Source: Trema orientale
Taxonomy: Eukaryota; Streptophyta; Magnoliopsida; Rosales; Cannabaceae
Direction: 5' to 3'
Length of the DNA stretch: 64,000 nt
Assembly: GCA_002914845.1 (NCBI GenBank)
Contig: JXTC01000020.1
Coordinates: 1,012,228-1,076,227, forward strand
Notes under the pieces: generated by a model
The model's input: the letters and a program-made list of their open reading frames with translations, nothing else
The model's database searches: none
Told to the model about the DNA's origin: nothing
Translations under genes and position numbers: made by a program
Shown: piece by piece, positions 1 through 10,831 of the stretch
How positions within the stretch are numbered: position 1 is the first letter of the stretch
How the letters are laid out: each line of letters starts with the position of its first letter

Positions 1-40
1 CTGCGAAAAACTGAATCTCGATGACGACAACAGACCGGTA

Positions 41-370
41 GTGGAGATGCCTCCGACGACCTACTCTGAGAATGAAGATAAAATGGAACTATGCCCGATT
101 GAAAAGATCCTGGGCAACAACAGAGAGGGTTTAAAAAGTGCGATGAATAATATTTGGAACATTCCTTGGACATTTAATATTGAGCAAATTGGTACAAACA
201 ATGTGTTTCTCTTCCAGTTCAGCCGAAAGGAAGACAGACAACGTATGGCGGCCCTAGGACTTTCGCAAAATAGCTTATCTCTCCAGTTATACCGACAGGT
301 ATCGGCGAGTTTACGTCTATGGATTTTAGCAAAGTTTCCTTTTGGATACAGATCTAGAACGTTCCAGTAG
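41..370 (+). pseudogene. DUF4283 domain fragment of a LINE ORF1-like protein
   Basis: The reading frame carries the DUF4283 pattern: a leucine/lysine-rich start (ILGNNREGLKSAMNNIWN), then a glycine-less 'IGTNNVFLFQF' strand and a following 'EDRQRMAALG' segment. DUF4283 proteins are the nucleic-acid-binding gag-like part of plant LINEs, usually followed by a zinc knuckle. Here the frame ends soon after the domain and no zinc knuckle follows, so this is a relic. Confidence 0.7.
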
Positions 371-1832
371 CCTGAATGACCGAGAAGTGTGCCACTTTCC
401 TAGAAAACCTTATAGGAATATTAGAAGACACCGAAGTTACAGCTTCTCGAATACGGGTGCGAGTAAAAATTGACGTAACCATTCCCCTTCGCAGGGGAAT
501 CCGGGTATTCATGAAGGAAGTCTCAAGGGAGGTCTCTCTTCTCCTCTAATACGAACACCTCCCCGACTTTTATTATGATAGTGGGATAATCGGGCACCGC
601 TACATGGAATGCACACGGAACCGAACCAATACAGAAGAGCCAACATGTCTTGCAAAAAAGAAATACGGTCCATGGATGAACACTTCGGTATCTCGATCCC
701 GAACCGTAGAGGAGCGGAGGAGAGACAAGCAAAAATTTGATCGAATTATGGGTCACTCGAAGTCGAAAATGGAACATGGATATGATACACCCAGTTCAGG
801 CTCAGATGGCGAGTCACCACCTCACTTTGAGGAATATATGGGAGTAAGAACAAGAGCTATTTAGGAAAAGCAACAGAGCAACTGACTGGTGCGAAACAGC
901 CCACAAAATGTGAGGCATTGTACCGAAAACGGAAGAATATCAACAAGAGAGTCCGATGACCTGGAAGCGGAGACACCGACCCTAGTGGCGAATCAGGAAG
1001 GGTCCCACACACAACCCACTCATGAGGAATTTACGGGCACTAGAAAATTGGCGAGTCAGGAAGGGGCCCACTCGAATCCTTATCAAGCTGAAATTTCGGG
1101 AGATAAATTCACCGTCAAAAAGAGCATGAAGTTAATGGAACCTCACATGCAGCCCATGGTCACAAGAAACAAGGATAATGCATCTAGCACTAAAGCTCCC
1201 TCAGACGACGCTTATGTGACAATGAATCCCACTGAATCCAGACCAAGACAAAGTCCAATAAAGAAGACTGCTAGGCCGCATATTCCAAAAAGAATTTGGG
1301 ACACGTCTAATGATGCCCGCGTTCCCCCCCCCCCCCCCCCAAAAAAAATGGAAGCGAATAGCAAGGGAAAATAAAGCAAAAAGTCCGATTAAAGTTTTAC
1401 CAGCTCTCAGCCCAAAGTTTGGTCGCATGTTAAAAGTGATTACTCCACCAGGCAAACACAAAAGACTTGGCCCCAGCCCCCGACGTCCTCCATCCCGCAG
1501 TGAAAAATCGCCATGCAAAGAGAACAACAACCATCAAAGTGTGCGTACCCGAGGTCCAAAACAGAAACTGCTAGACGCTCTGGAAGTTGATATCGACGAC
1601 AGGAAGCGAAGAAAGAATATTGTGGCGGATGAGATAAATACGGCTACCAGTCCTGAACCACCGAACCATCAGAAACAGTGGTCAAGAACTATGTCGGATC
1701 CTGAGACTCTTCCTTCTGAACCCACTCTCACATCAGATACGATCACCACCCAACGAATGGAGATATCGACGAACCCCGGTCCCCGGGGTCTACGAGTTGT
1801 CAACCAAGTGTTGATAAAGTCAGATGCTCTAA

Positions 1833-2066
1833 GTGTTGTCAACCAAGTGCCCAAATGTGGCCCTGATAGAAATAAGAGTTATCGTGAGAGACATTCAAAA
1901 CCTCCTCTTTTCTATTCCCGGCAGTATTGTTAGTTTTGTCCCCAGAACTTGTAATAATGTGGCCCACCACTTGGCCAAATTTGCTGTAGCCAATGATGGC
2001 ATTTTTTCTTGGCAGGAAGAGTCACCTCAATGGCTTTTAAGCTCTATCGAGAATGACCTACCTTGA
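1833..2066 (+). pseudogene. RNase H-like C-terminal fragment of a plant LINE
   Basis: The segment 'IVSFVPRTCNNVAHHLAKFA' has the hallmark end of the plant RVT_3 / RNase H-like domain: V-P-R-x-x-N-x-x-A-H-x-L-A. It overlaps the tail of a different upstream frame, which indicates an indel between them. The upstream catalytic acidic residues of RNase H are not present in the open frame. Confidence 0.7.
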
Positions 2067-2180
2067 CTTTTAATTTAATGAAGTTTTTCACCCTACTTCA
2101 AGGTTATTTCAAAAAAAAATTAGGATCACTAAGAAAAACGAGAACAAATAAGAGCTTTAGAAGTCGTAACTAAACCTGAA

Positions 2181-2428
2181 GTTGGGCCATGTTTGATAGG
2201 AAGAAACCAAAGGCATATAACCTAGGGTAAGAAAAGTAAAGACGAAGAAGATCATTTTTTCTTCTTGTGTCTGATACAAGAGAAATTATAGAAAATTCGT
2301 TCAATTATGGAGTAATTAAAACGTTGTCCACATAAGTATTTTAAATCAAGAATTCCATCCATTCCTTCCAAACCAAACAATCACATTAAAACTTCGTTCA
2401 CTTCTCTTTCCTACCAAACATTACCTTA
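2181..2428. repeat. MITE-like element with short inverted ends
   Basis: The left end contains GGGCCATGTTTGATAGGAAG and the right end the inverse-type CTTTCCTACCAAACATTACC. Such (C)CATGTTTGGTAGGAAG ends are typical of PIF/Harbinger-like MITEs in plants. I see no clean target-site duplication, and the exact borders are uncertain by about 10 bases. Confidence 0.45.
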
Positions 2429-2848
2429 AGCTGTAGGTTATGTTTGGTAGGAGGGAGGGAAGAAAGGAAGGAAAAGGACATATATTACTTAGGGAAGATA
2501 AGTGAGAGAGGAAGGAGAGCATTTTTCCTTTATTGTGTTTGGTATTAGAGGAATGAGAGAAGACTAAAATCTCCATTATTTGATAAGAGAGAGAGGTGGA
2601 AGGAGAAGGAAAGATTATAGTTAGAATAACCCTCAATCACTAGAGTGGACATCTCCCTCCTAAAATCTCTCCAATTTTGAAGAGATTAAAAGTTAGTTAA
2701 AATTGAGGATTTGAAATCTTTTGTCTAATCACTTCCCTCCTAAAATCTCTCCTATCAAACAACCATCATACCCTAAATTCATCCAATAATCCCTTTACCC
2801 TTCTCTTCCTACCACTTCTCCCTCCTACCAAATACACTCTTAAGGTCT
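2429..2848. repeat. MITE-like element adjoining the previous one
   Basis: Purine-rich left part (TTATGTTTGGTAGGAGGGAG at about 2437) and pyrimidine-rich right part (CTCCCTCCTACCAAATACAC at about 2818-2837) are inverted versions of each other, so the unit can fold back. Same style of termini as the element at 3275-3690 but more diverged; the flanking 3-bp duplication is not preserved. Confidence 0.5.
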
Positions 2849-3274
2849 GGCATGGATAGGGAATGTGACTCCCATGCCAAAGGAGATCATATATGTGAAA
2901 TCAAGTGCTTGAGACAATAAAAGCCACAAACTAAATATTCAAGTCCTGAGTTTTAAATGTATAATTATAATCAATAATTGAGTAATTTTACCCATAATAG
3001 TAATTTCGTACTTGAAATTTCGTAATTTACTTCAGGTCGATTGACATTTCTACTGTTCAGAAGAGTTAACATCAGAAGGTTTAAAAGGAACAGGAACAGT
3101 AGTATTTCATTGCTTAAAAAAAAAAAAGAAAAAAAAAAAGGAAGAACGAAAACAGCCCATAGGTAGAGTGGAATATGAGAAGAGACGGGACAGAATCAAA
3201 TCAAATGCATTGGTAGGACACATATTCAGACAAAGGTAAATTTGATATCGATTCAACTGCCATTTTTCTTCTAA

Positions 3275-3690
3275 GGCTATGTTTGGTAGAGTGGATTTTT
3301 GGTAGGATGGAGAGGAGTGGAGGGAGAAGAGTGGGAGGAGAACAAAATTCTTCCATTTGGCAAGGGGAGAGAAGAAGGGAGAGGAGAAGTGGAGGGGGGA
3401 GAACTCCCTCTAGGCCCACCATATTGGATCCTTTCAAAGTTGAAAAGATTGGAAAGGAATGAGAGAGAAACAAAAATTGAATTGACCAATTTACCCTCTG
3501 AAATAATTATTTAAAAAATAATACAATAGATAATATAGTTATTTTATAAACACTCTCCATCCATCCCACTCTCTATCTTTCTTACCAAACAATATAAAGC
3601 ATTCTTACTCTCCTCTCCCTCCATCACATTCCCCATCCTTCCTAAACTCCCCATCCTTTCTACTCTCCCTCCCTCTTATCAAACATAGCC
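3275..3690. mobile_element. PIF/Harbinger-type (Tourist-like) MITE
   Basis: Ends GGCTATGTTTGGTAGAG and its near-inverse CTTATCAAACATAGCC are flanked on both sides by TAA (3272-3274 and 3691-3693). A 3-bp T(T/A)A duplication and these termini fit the PIF/Harbinger superfamily. The body is purine-rich on the left and pyrimidine-rich on the right. The apparent small frames inside are products of this composition, not genes. The flanks 2849-3271 and 3694-4139 hold a poly-A run at about 3116-3139 and nothing else that I recognise. Confidence 0.8.
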
Positions 3691-4139
3691 TAATGTCTAC
3701 TGCTTCATTCACTTTTGAACCCAAAATGATCTAAATGTTTTTACTCCAAAAAAAAAGTCGGTCCAGCGTACGCTTATATAGATATAAATTGAGGTTTTAC
3801 AGTACAGTATGGCGATTCGTGACGATATATCAAAAGACCATTCCCAAATAAAAGAATAAACGAAAAACAAAAAATGAAAATATGCAATACAAGACTGGCC
3901 AAAGATTTCATTGACCAAGTAGACTATGGGTACATGTGTGTGTGTATATGTATGCATATATGTACCTTATACTGGTTAACACCAAGGCTTAAAGCCGATA
4001 GAAGACCATATCATGACAGTCCTTTATTTGTGTGATACTTTGCGCAATCGGTTTTGATCCTCTGTTATTTGTTGTCTGTGAGAAACAAGCATGACAAGAA
4101 AATTCAAGAGTTCGTCCTTCAAAAGAAATTCATCTGAAA

Positions 4140-4505
4140 TTAATTATTTTAACAGCGAGCGATTACTGTATCTGCTACATAGGAAATGAACTAAGCAATA
4201 TATTATTCTACCACTTGAATTAATTATTTAAACAGCGAATGTAGCAATGAACTAAGCAATATATTATTTTACCACTTAAAATTAATTATTTAAACAGCAA
4301 AAGATTATTGTATCTGTAACGTAGGAAATAAACCACGACCTTATAGCTCGTGTGACAAAGTCTCCTCCTAGAAGAGCATTGGGTGGCGGGTTCGAGCCAC
4401 AACCTTACTAACTACTGATCTAACACCTAACCGACGATTAGAAAAGTAAATAAATAAATAAAAAGTAACGTAGGAAATAAACTGTCATACATTATCCTAC
4501 CACTT
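4140..4505. repeat. Three-unit imperfect tandem repeat interrupted by a SINE
   Basis: Units start at 4140, 4220 and 4282, each with TTAATTATTTaAACAGC, then a variable piece, then AAGCAATATATTATT and TACCACTT. The second unit has lost the internal 'ATTACTGTATCTG...TAGGAAAT' part. The third unit is split by the SINE at 4334-4464 and resumes at 4483. Confidence 0.75.
4334..4464 (+). mobile_element. tRNA-derived SINE with 18-bp target-site duplication
   Basis: A 131-bp insert flanked by perfect copies of GTAACGTAGGAAATAAAC (4316-4333 and 4465-4482). It carries an RNA polymerase III B-box match GGGTTCGAGCC at about 4389-4399, a plausible A-box region around 4344-4356 (TAGCTCGTGTGAC), and a 3' tail of AAATAAATAAATAAAAA. 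Long duplications, internal Pol III boxes and an A-rich tail define SINEs mobilised by LINE machinery. Confidence 0.9.
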
Positions 4506-4835
4506 ACGTGATCCCTTAAACACATATACACACACTTAGATCATGGAATTGCAGCATAATCTATTGTCATCTACATTTCACACGACTATCAAAAACAATA
4601 TTAAGTAGTTTCTATCAGTAACACACTTCTCTATCATGCATAATTAGTTGACCAAGAATGAAACCTGATTTAAGGAGATCTAAAACCTATATTGGTGAAT
4701 ATTTGGGGTGTGTGGCCTGATATTATAAGATTTCTGTACTTACTGTAATGTCTTGCATTTACCAATGGGAGGCAAGGGCATGAAAGTCATGCACCAAGGT
4801 TGTATTACCACCATTCTTTCTCTTAAAGCTTGTCC

Positions 4836-6721
4836 CTACGCATCATACTCCCACTTGGAAACACGGGCTTGATGACCTATTCGTTCACCTAGGCCTTGTT
4901 CTTCCGTTGTTGAGTCAAGCTTTTCAAGTTGTTTCTTAATCCATGGAGGATCATTTGGGCTCAACCAGAGAGCTTCACCAGTATCCTTGTGCTTAAAATC
5001 AGGGAGCAGTGGATTTACTTTACCTCTTCGATTATCCCACCATTCATCAGGGTTGGCGAAGAACACTTGCCACAAGTGTAAACGATTTTTATACTTCTCG
5101 AAACTAGTTTGACCTAAATTTGCCCCAAGAGGGAAAAAAAAAAAAAAAAAAAGGGAGTAGAGTTAACCCCTGTGCATTACGGCAATCACATATCATCCGA
5201 ACTGTAATCCCAGCCAACTCAGACTTTAGAAAATAGGCTGAAGTCCAGTCGACTGTGTATGTGCTAATAATGTTTACTAATCATAAAACATACAAATCAA
5301 ATAGCGTTTGTAGACAAAGTACCTTTATTGGATTCCAGTTCCTTGTTCTTTTGACAGGCTGAATCACATCTTTGTGTTACATAATTTAACTTCTTCACTG
5401 TCACCTGGAGCCAAAAATTGGAAGGTTATGTGGAGAAATATAGAGAGGACCACTGTATGTCCTCTTAAAATATCAGGATGAGGAAAAACTACTACTAAAT
5501 CGACCAGGATATTACACGACAGTTATCAGCTGATTCTTACTTACTTAAAACTTAAAAGAGTCTCAATCTAAATCATGAGACAATAAAGGAACTATTCAGC
5601 TCCTTCACCACGACTAGTCTATCCGTGCAAGAAAGAAAAATAATAGGTAGATTAAGTATGAATTTCTAATCTTTCTTGGAACCACCATCTAGATATTGAA
5701 TAAGCAGGTTTTATATAAGAATCACATATATACGAGAATTAGTACATTAAGAAAACTGAAAACAGTGCTCTAAAGCATTAAGCATCCTGAGGACCCTGAC
5801 CTTGTAGAATAACCTGAGTTTCCCATTCAAATCAGCCTTTGTGTAAGTCCCTAAAGGACCTGAAACATAAATGAAATCATCCGGTTTCAAATGGTTTAGA
5901 CATAGTTTTCCCATCTCATCCCGCATCTCCAACAGAACTCTGTTCACAAATCACATCGACATAGTACCAAAACTTGCTGTTAACACATTAATCTCAATAG
6001 CAATGAAATGAATGCAGATGAGAACCAAAACTCAACCAAGTGGATAATACAAAAAGAACACACTCAAACGTACGACCAAGATAACAAAACAATACCCAAA
6101 ATGGGCAAAAGAAGGCCATGAAATCGTCAGATAATGTACGCAATTGACAATGAACTCAAAAGTAAACATTGCAACTGAACATATTGGGATCAACGTCACA
6201 TAGAATCTGAATCCGCAATCCGATAGTTATACGCAATATCGACGAAGGAAAAAATCGCAAATCATACAAACAAGCTCACATTAAACCCAAAAAATAGCCA
6301 ATCTTGCATCAAATTCGATTTTTTTTTTTTTTTGGCCGATATCTAAGCCCCAAATTCCACAAATAAATTGAAAATGTAGAAATTACCTAAGGGCACTCAT
6401 CGATTGATTAGAGGAACTGACACCAAGAAAGGTGTAAGCACAAAAGGGACCCTTCTCAACGTCTAGCACCTTGAGGGGTTGAGTCACGGTGCCAATGAAG
6501 CTGGCCGAGTTCCAAAGCTGCTTCCGCCATACAATGGAAGAGGGTCGCTGGAACTTGAGGGTATGCCTGTAGACCTCGCTAGTGCCTTCCGCTTCGTCGA
6601 AGAACGAATTCGAAAACCTAGGGTTTGTGGCGGCCGGCGACGAAGAAAGGGGGGCGAACCTCCGAAAGTATATTACCGGAATCCGAATCTTGGTCTGGGA
6701 AAGAAGACGAAGCGCCCTCAT
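4836..6721 (-). CDS. OSB1: Organellar single-stranded DNA-binding protein, OSB family (OSB1-like)
   Basis: Binds single-stranded DNA in mitochondria or plastids; in Arabidopsis, OSB proteins restrain recombination of mitochondrial DNA. Minus-strand exons, in order: 6721-6387, 5939-5801, 5404-5323, 5113-4836; all introns are GT-AG and the joined frame gives 277 aa. The first about 40 residues (MRALRLLSQTKIRIPVIYF) are rich in R, S and hydrophobics with no acids, as expected for an organelle presequence. Residues about 65-170 form the OB-fold SSB-like domain ('SFIGTV', 'DFIYVSGPLGTY', 'VTVKKLNYV'). The C-terminal exon holds the plant-specific PDF motif, 'LWQVFFANPDEWWDNR' to 'PDFKHKDTGEALWL', which binds ssDNA in OSB proteins; one motif is present. 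A longer in-frame start exists at 6880, but the internal ATG at 6721 gives the better presequence. The assignment to OSB1 rather than another OSB paralogue is tentative. Confidence 0.9.
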
Positions 6722-6954
6722 ATGGTTTAGTCGGTGATCTTGATCCTGAACATTCCGGCGACTTTTGATAGGGTTCCGGCGACGGTCGGCGTGAGAGAGA
6801 GAGAGAGAACAACGAAAAGCTTTGGCGGGGTTTTTATGACAATTGGCGTTTGGGGAAGCCAAGTGTAGTGCTAAGAACAATGTGGTTCGCGGTTTGTGTT
6901 TGGGTTCTCACAATTTTACCACTAAAAACAAAAGAAGAAAAGATTTAAAAGAAT

Positions 6955-7125
6955 GGGCGCGTCTACAGTAGGGGCGCCCCTACGTAGGGTCTTGTCTATT
7001 CACCGTTGGATGGGAATCTGTATATAAATAGATTCTCCACATATTCCTGTTATTCCCCACAGATTCCCATCCAACGATAATTAAGACATGACCCTACGTA
7101 GGGACGCCCCTACCGTAGTCATCCC
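6955..7125. mobile_element. 171-bp palindromic MITE, copy 1
   Basis: Almost fully self-complementary: left arm contains GGGGCGCCCCTACGTAGGGTC and the right arm GACCCTACGTAGGGACGCCCC. Flanked by TTAAAAGAAT (6945-6954) and TTAAAAAAAT (7126-7135), a 10-bp duplication with one mismatch, which fits a Mutator-like origin. A same-length copy in opposite orientation is at 18812-18982. It lies about 230 bp upstream of the OSB-like start codon. Confidence 0.85.
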
Positions 7126-7184
7126 TTAAAAAAATACTAAGGTGAGTTTTCTTTTTTTACTAAGGACAGTTTTCTTTTTTCCTA

Positions 7185-7472
7185 ATTCTCTCACAGTTTT
7201 TATTATAAAAATATTATTTTAAAAAAATTAGAAAAATACTAATTTTAAAATAGTTTCGAGCTTTTGAAAACTGGTTGTTGATTATCAGTTATAAATGTCT
7301 TTAGTTATTAGTTGCCAATACTTGAAAACTGATTACCAATTACAGTTATAAATGTCTTTGGTTATGAGTTACCAATACTCAAAAACTGATTACTAATTAC
7401 TAATTACTAATTTAAAAATAATATTTTATTAATTTTTTAAAAAAATTATATTTTTCTAATAAAAATCATACG
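7185..7472. repeat. AT-rich foldback repeat
   Basis: Left arm CAGTTTTTATTATAAAAATA and right arm TTTTTCTAATAAAAATCATA are imperfect inverse copies, and the centre holds short direct repeats of TTATAAATGTCTTTGGTTA-like sequence (about 7290-7370). No duplicated target site was identified. Confidence 0.5.
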
Positions 7473-7604
7473 AGATCTAAAAATCCAGAGACCACCATAT
7501 TTTTCTAATTTTTTTTTTCTTGAAAATGTCGTAGCCTAATTTTTAGTGGGAAAATTACTCATTATACGGTATTTTTCAAAAAAATTTAAAAAATACGGTG
7601 ATTA

Positions 7605-7866
7605 GCATTTTTTTAAGATGCGGTATAGTTTTTATTAGAAAAATATCATTTTTAAGAAATATTTAGAAAAATATTATTTTTTAAAATAGTAAATAGTAGC
7701 CGGTAAATAGTTTCTAGAAACTAGTAACTAAAAGTATTTACAACTAGTATATAACTTCTAACTAGTAAATAGTTTTTAGACACTCGTAACCAGTAACTAT
7801 TTTAAAAATAGTATTTTTCTAAAAAAATTTAAAAAGTGATATTTTTCTAATAAAAACTGTATGAAA
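7605..7866. repeat. Second AT-rich foldback repeat, related to the one at 7185
   Basis: Arms begin GATGCGGTATAGTTTTTATT and end AATAAAAACTGTAT, i.e. inverse copies of each other, with GTAACTA-type direct repeats in the centre as in the neighbouring foldback. The two are probably diverged members of one MITE family. Confidence 0.5.
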
Positions 7867-8051
7867 ATTTGAAAAATGTCTGACTTCCGAATTTTTGTTT
7901 ATAGGTAAAAGTGTTAGAAACTCAAATTTCAGTTTGTCTTTGGTACCCGTGTTGTCTTGTGTTGGGCCTAATTGTTGGCCCACAATCTTAATGGTAGGCT
8001 AGACCTGACAAAGTGTAATTTGGGCCTAAATGACTTTTCTAAATTGTGAAA

Positions 8052-8445
8052 ATTACACCTAATACCTGTTTTTTAAAACTTATTTCAAAAATACTTATTT
8101 TTAAAACTTCTTTCAAAAAATACTCGTTTTTACTGTTCACATTTCATATGAAAAATATAAGTGGTCAACATTTATAATGTAAATTTTATCTATGAGGTAC
8201 AAATTTCTTGTGTAAAATATGAACGGTACACATTTTAAAATGTGTCCCAATTTTGAGTGTAAATTTTATTCATGAAATATGGACCGCGGTATACATTTAA
8301 TGCATGAAATATATACCGTGGTCTATATTTTATGTGTAAAACAGTGGTGGTCTACATTTCTCCAAAAAAAGATATAAAACGGGTATTTATGAAATAAAAA
8401 TAAAAAACGAGTATTTATAAAAATATAGTTTTAAAAACGGATATT
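8052..8445. repeat. AT-rich inverted-repeat element
   Basis: The left arm (CCTGTTTTTTAAAACTTATT, about 8065) is matched by an inverse arm near 8395-8445 (AACGAGTATTT, TTTTAAAAACGGATATTTAT). In between are direct repeats of ATTTTATxxATGAAATAT. No clean target duplication was seen. Confidence 0.45.
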
Positions 8446-9647
8446 TATGAACTTTTTCCTTCCAAATTTCTATAGCAACAAGTATTTTACAAAACATTTT
8501 AAGAGAAAAAGAATAGACCGACATTTCCATTAATTAATTAAAAAATTCAATACCATTACCAAAAAAATAAATTAAAAAATTCAATACAATAAACTCATTC
8601 AATCCAAAAACAAACTAGAAATAATCCACTAATATTTGTATTTTTCAGAACTATAAATATTGTGGTCATCTGTCACTAATAGGATGATTACATGTCACTA
8701 ATATTTTGACACTTTTAAAAAGTCATTATATAAAATAGTAATAGAAAAATTTATTTTAACCCAAAACACTACTAGTGAGGTTCATTTTCCACCGAGATTA
8801 ATCCTAGTCCTTAAAATGAATTGTGACTAGTCTATTCTAGAGAGAAAAATAAAATGAAATGTGCTTTTTCCCCTCTCCTTTTACACTTCATTTTGGTTGA
8901 TGTATCTTTTCTAATAGCTAAATGGTCAATAAATCAGTATCTACACTAGGTATATCAATTTGTATAAAGTAAGTATACATATATATATTTTTAGGGCAAG
9001 TATTTCATTTTTTTTTTATACTTAGTAAATCAATTTTTACATTTATATTTCAACTATAAACTAGATCCAGTTTATGTATAAATATATTGTTTTCTAAACC
9101 GAGTAAATCCATTTTTATACTAGATATATCAACTAATTTTTTGGAAATTTTTGCTACAAGGTTCAAAAAAGGAATTAGACATGATCATGAGTAGTTTTAA
9201 CTAAAATGATTTTTATAAGAGTATGAAAAATAACTTTTTCACTAGTATAATAATGTTATGTGACAGAGGTCACATAATTTGTGACTATTTATTGGTCCAA
9301 AAAAGTTATAAGTTAATGGTCATTAATAGTGCGACCCCAGCACAAATTATAATGGCATTACTAAAAAATCATTTTTCAAAACATATTAGAAAGAAGTCAT
9401 TTGAGTTGAAAATATTATCAAACAAAAGCCCACATTTTGTTGAAAAGCCCTTTTTGGATATCATTAGGAAAGAGTCTTAAAGCAAAATGATTAAATTTTG
9501 GGCTCAATTTAAGTAAATGTTCGTTTTTTAAATGTTATAGCAAAATATTCGATATATATATTTATATACCAAATGTAAAATATTTTACTCTGTACATTAG
9601 CTGAAATTGATAGATATATTTATCTACCATATGTAAAAATATATATA
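8446..9647. other. AT-rich intergenic DNA, no feature recognised
   Basis: About 80 percent A+T by eye, with many homopolymer runs. The longest open frame (9223-9480) has no recognisable motif and codon use that mirrors the background, so I do not call a gene. Confidence 0.6.
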
Positions 9648-9836
9648 GGGCCCGTTTGGCACAGTTTTTAAAGATCTTTTAGGGTTCAAAAGATCTTTTA
9701 AGAGTGTTTGGATGAATTTTTAGAAGATCTTTTTTTATCCAAAAGATTTTTTAAAGAAGCATGGACCTACCATCTTTTTTAGGAAGATCTTTTTATACTT
9801 TTATTTCAAGAAGTAAAAGCTATCCCAAACAGGCCC
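9648..9836. mobile_element. Short MITE with GGGCC(C/T)GTTTGG ends
   Basis: Ends GGGCCCGTTTGGCACAG and the inverse-type TATCCCAAACAGGCCC, flanked by ATA on both sides. Internal AGATCTTTT words occur several times. The 189-bp size, 3-bp duplication and GTTTGG ends suggest a PIF/Harbinger- or hAT-like non-autonomous element; the superfamily is not settled. The stretch 9837-10643 is AT-rich and holds nothing further that I recognise. Confidence 0.7.
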
Positions 9837-10659
9837 ATACTTAGACATTTAGCTATAAAATTTAAAAAATGAATATATATTTAATCAAATTTAAAATATT
9901 GGTCATCCACCTAAATTTCTCCATATGTGAAATAGGAATACCATCACTCTCAAATATTGGTCTATAACTCTTATTCAATCGCCTTAACTATGATAAAACA
10001 AATGAATTGGATAACTCTCTCTTTTTTCTTTTAGTGTGGATAGTTTCAAATTTCAGATGAGTACATAAACACATTGGTTGAAATATATGTATATTTGACT
10101 TGACCCCTTGTTCACGTATAAGGAAAAAGAACATTAAAAAAAGAAGTCCATAGCCAAAACGCAATGTGATAAGTTCATATTATATGGTTTTTCCTTATCA
10201 AAATTCAAAGGCAAATAAAATAATAATTTTTTCAGTTTAATGGTCGAAAATTTTAGAAAAAACGAAATTCGTTATGTCTCAAAATTAAAAGCAAAATAAT
10301 ACAGCATAATAATCAGTTTATATTGTTTTCAATGTGGTCAACGGTTAACTTCCATAACAATGTTGTTGTTCTATTTATCTTCTTTATATGGGTTTCAAAA
10401 TGGAGTGGCTCATTATATAAATTTCAAAATCAAATCTAAACCTATTTTTTTGAGGGAGAAAAAAGTCTAAACATATATGATATATCTTAAAATTTGTTTA
10501 ATTAAAATTCATCATACGTTAGAGAAATAATATTAAATAATATGCATTTATTATTATTATTATTTCAACTATTCAAATTATTATAATAATTAAAAAATAT
10601 ATATGCATAGGTAAAAAAAAATACTAGATAATGATCCATATTTAAATTCCACTGGCCAT

Positions 10660-10815
10660 GCCAACTGGGGCTAGCTCAGTTGATCCAAGATTTGAGGGTT
10701 GTGTGTGTGAGTTTGAGGGGTCAGGAGTTCAAATCTTGGTAAAGTGTGTTATTTTCCTTTAAATTTGTAGTAAGTGGTGGTCATTAGTTAAGCTCCACTT
10801 TTTTTAGAAAAAAAA
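10660..10815 (+). mobile_element. tRNA-derived SINE with 16-bp target-site duplication
   Basis: A 156-bp insert flanked by perfect AAATTCCACTGGCCAT copies (10644-10659 and 10816-10831). A-box match GGGGCTAGCTCAGTTG at about 10667-10682, B-box match GGAGTTCAAATC at about 10724-10735, and an A-rich 3' end. Its body differs from the SINE at 4334, so two SINE families have been active here. Confidence 0.92.
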
Positions 10816-10831
10816 AAATTCCACTGGCCAT

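Larger units (their letters stand above)
1..2119 (+). mobile_element. Decayed non-LTR (LINE/L1-type) retrotransposon remnant
   Basis: A plus-strand fragment that enters from the left edge. It begins with a DUF4283-type ORF1 segment (41-370), continues through a proline- and charge-rich region in several broken frames (604-1933), and ends with the C-terminal part of an RNase H-like domain (1833-2066) followed by a stop, about 40 bases of 3' sequence and a short A-run near 2110-2119. No endonuclease or reverse transcriptase motif is visible between the two ends, so the middle of the element is missing. Frames change near the C-run and A-run at 1325-1349. The combination DUF4283 plus RNase H is typical of plant L1-type LINEs. 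The 5' end is outside the window. Confidence 0.75.

Noticed and set aside
1310..1374. Proline-rich poly-C segment as a true protein domain
   Set aside because: The C-run and A-run mark a slippage-prone site within a dead LINE; the proline stretch is not evidence of function.
3201..3514. Open frames on both strands around 3201-3514
   Set aside because: They lie inside a purine/pyrimidine-rich MITE; the translations are low complexity (Ser/Pro/Leu or Glu/Gly/Arg) with no motif.
9223..9480. 85-codon frame in AT-rich DNA
   Set aside because: No motif, no neighbours in the same frame, composition equals background.
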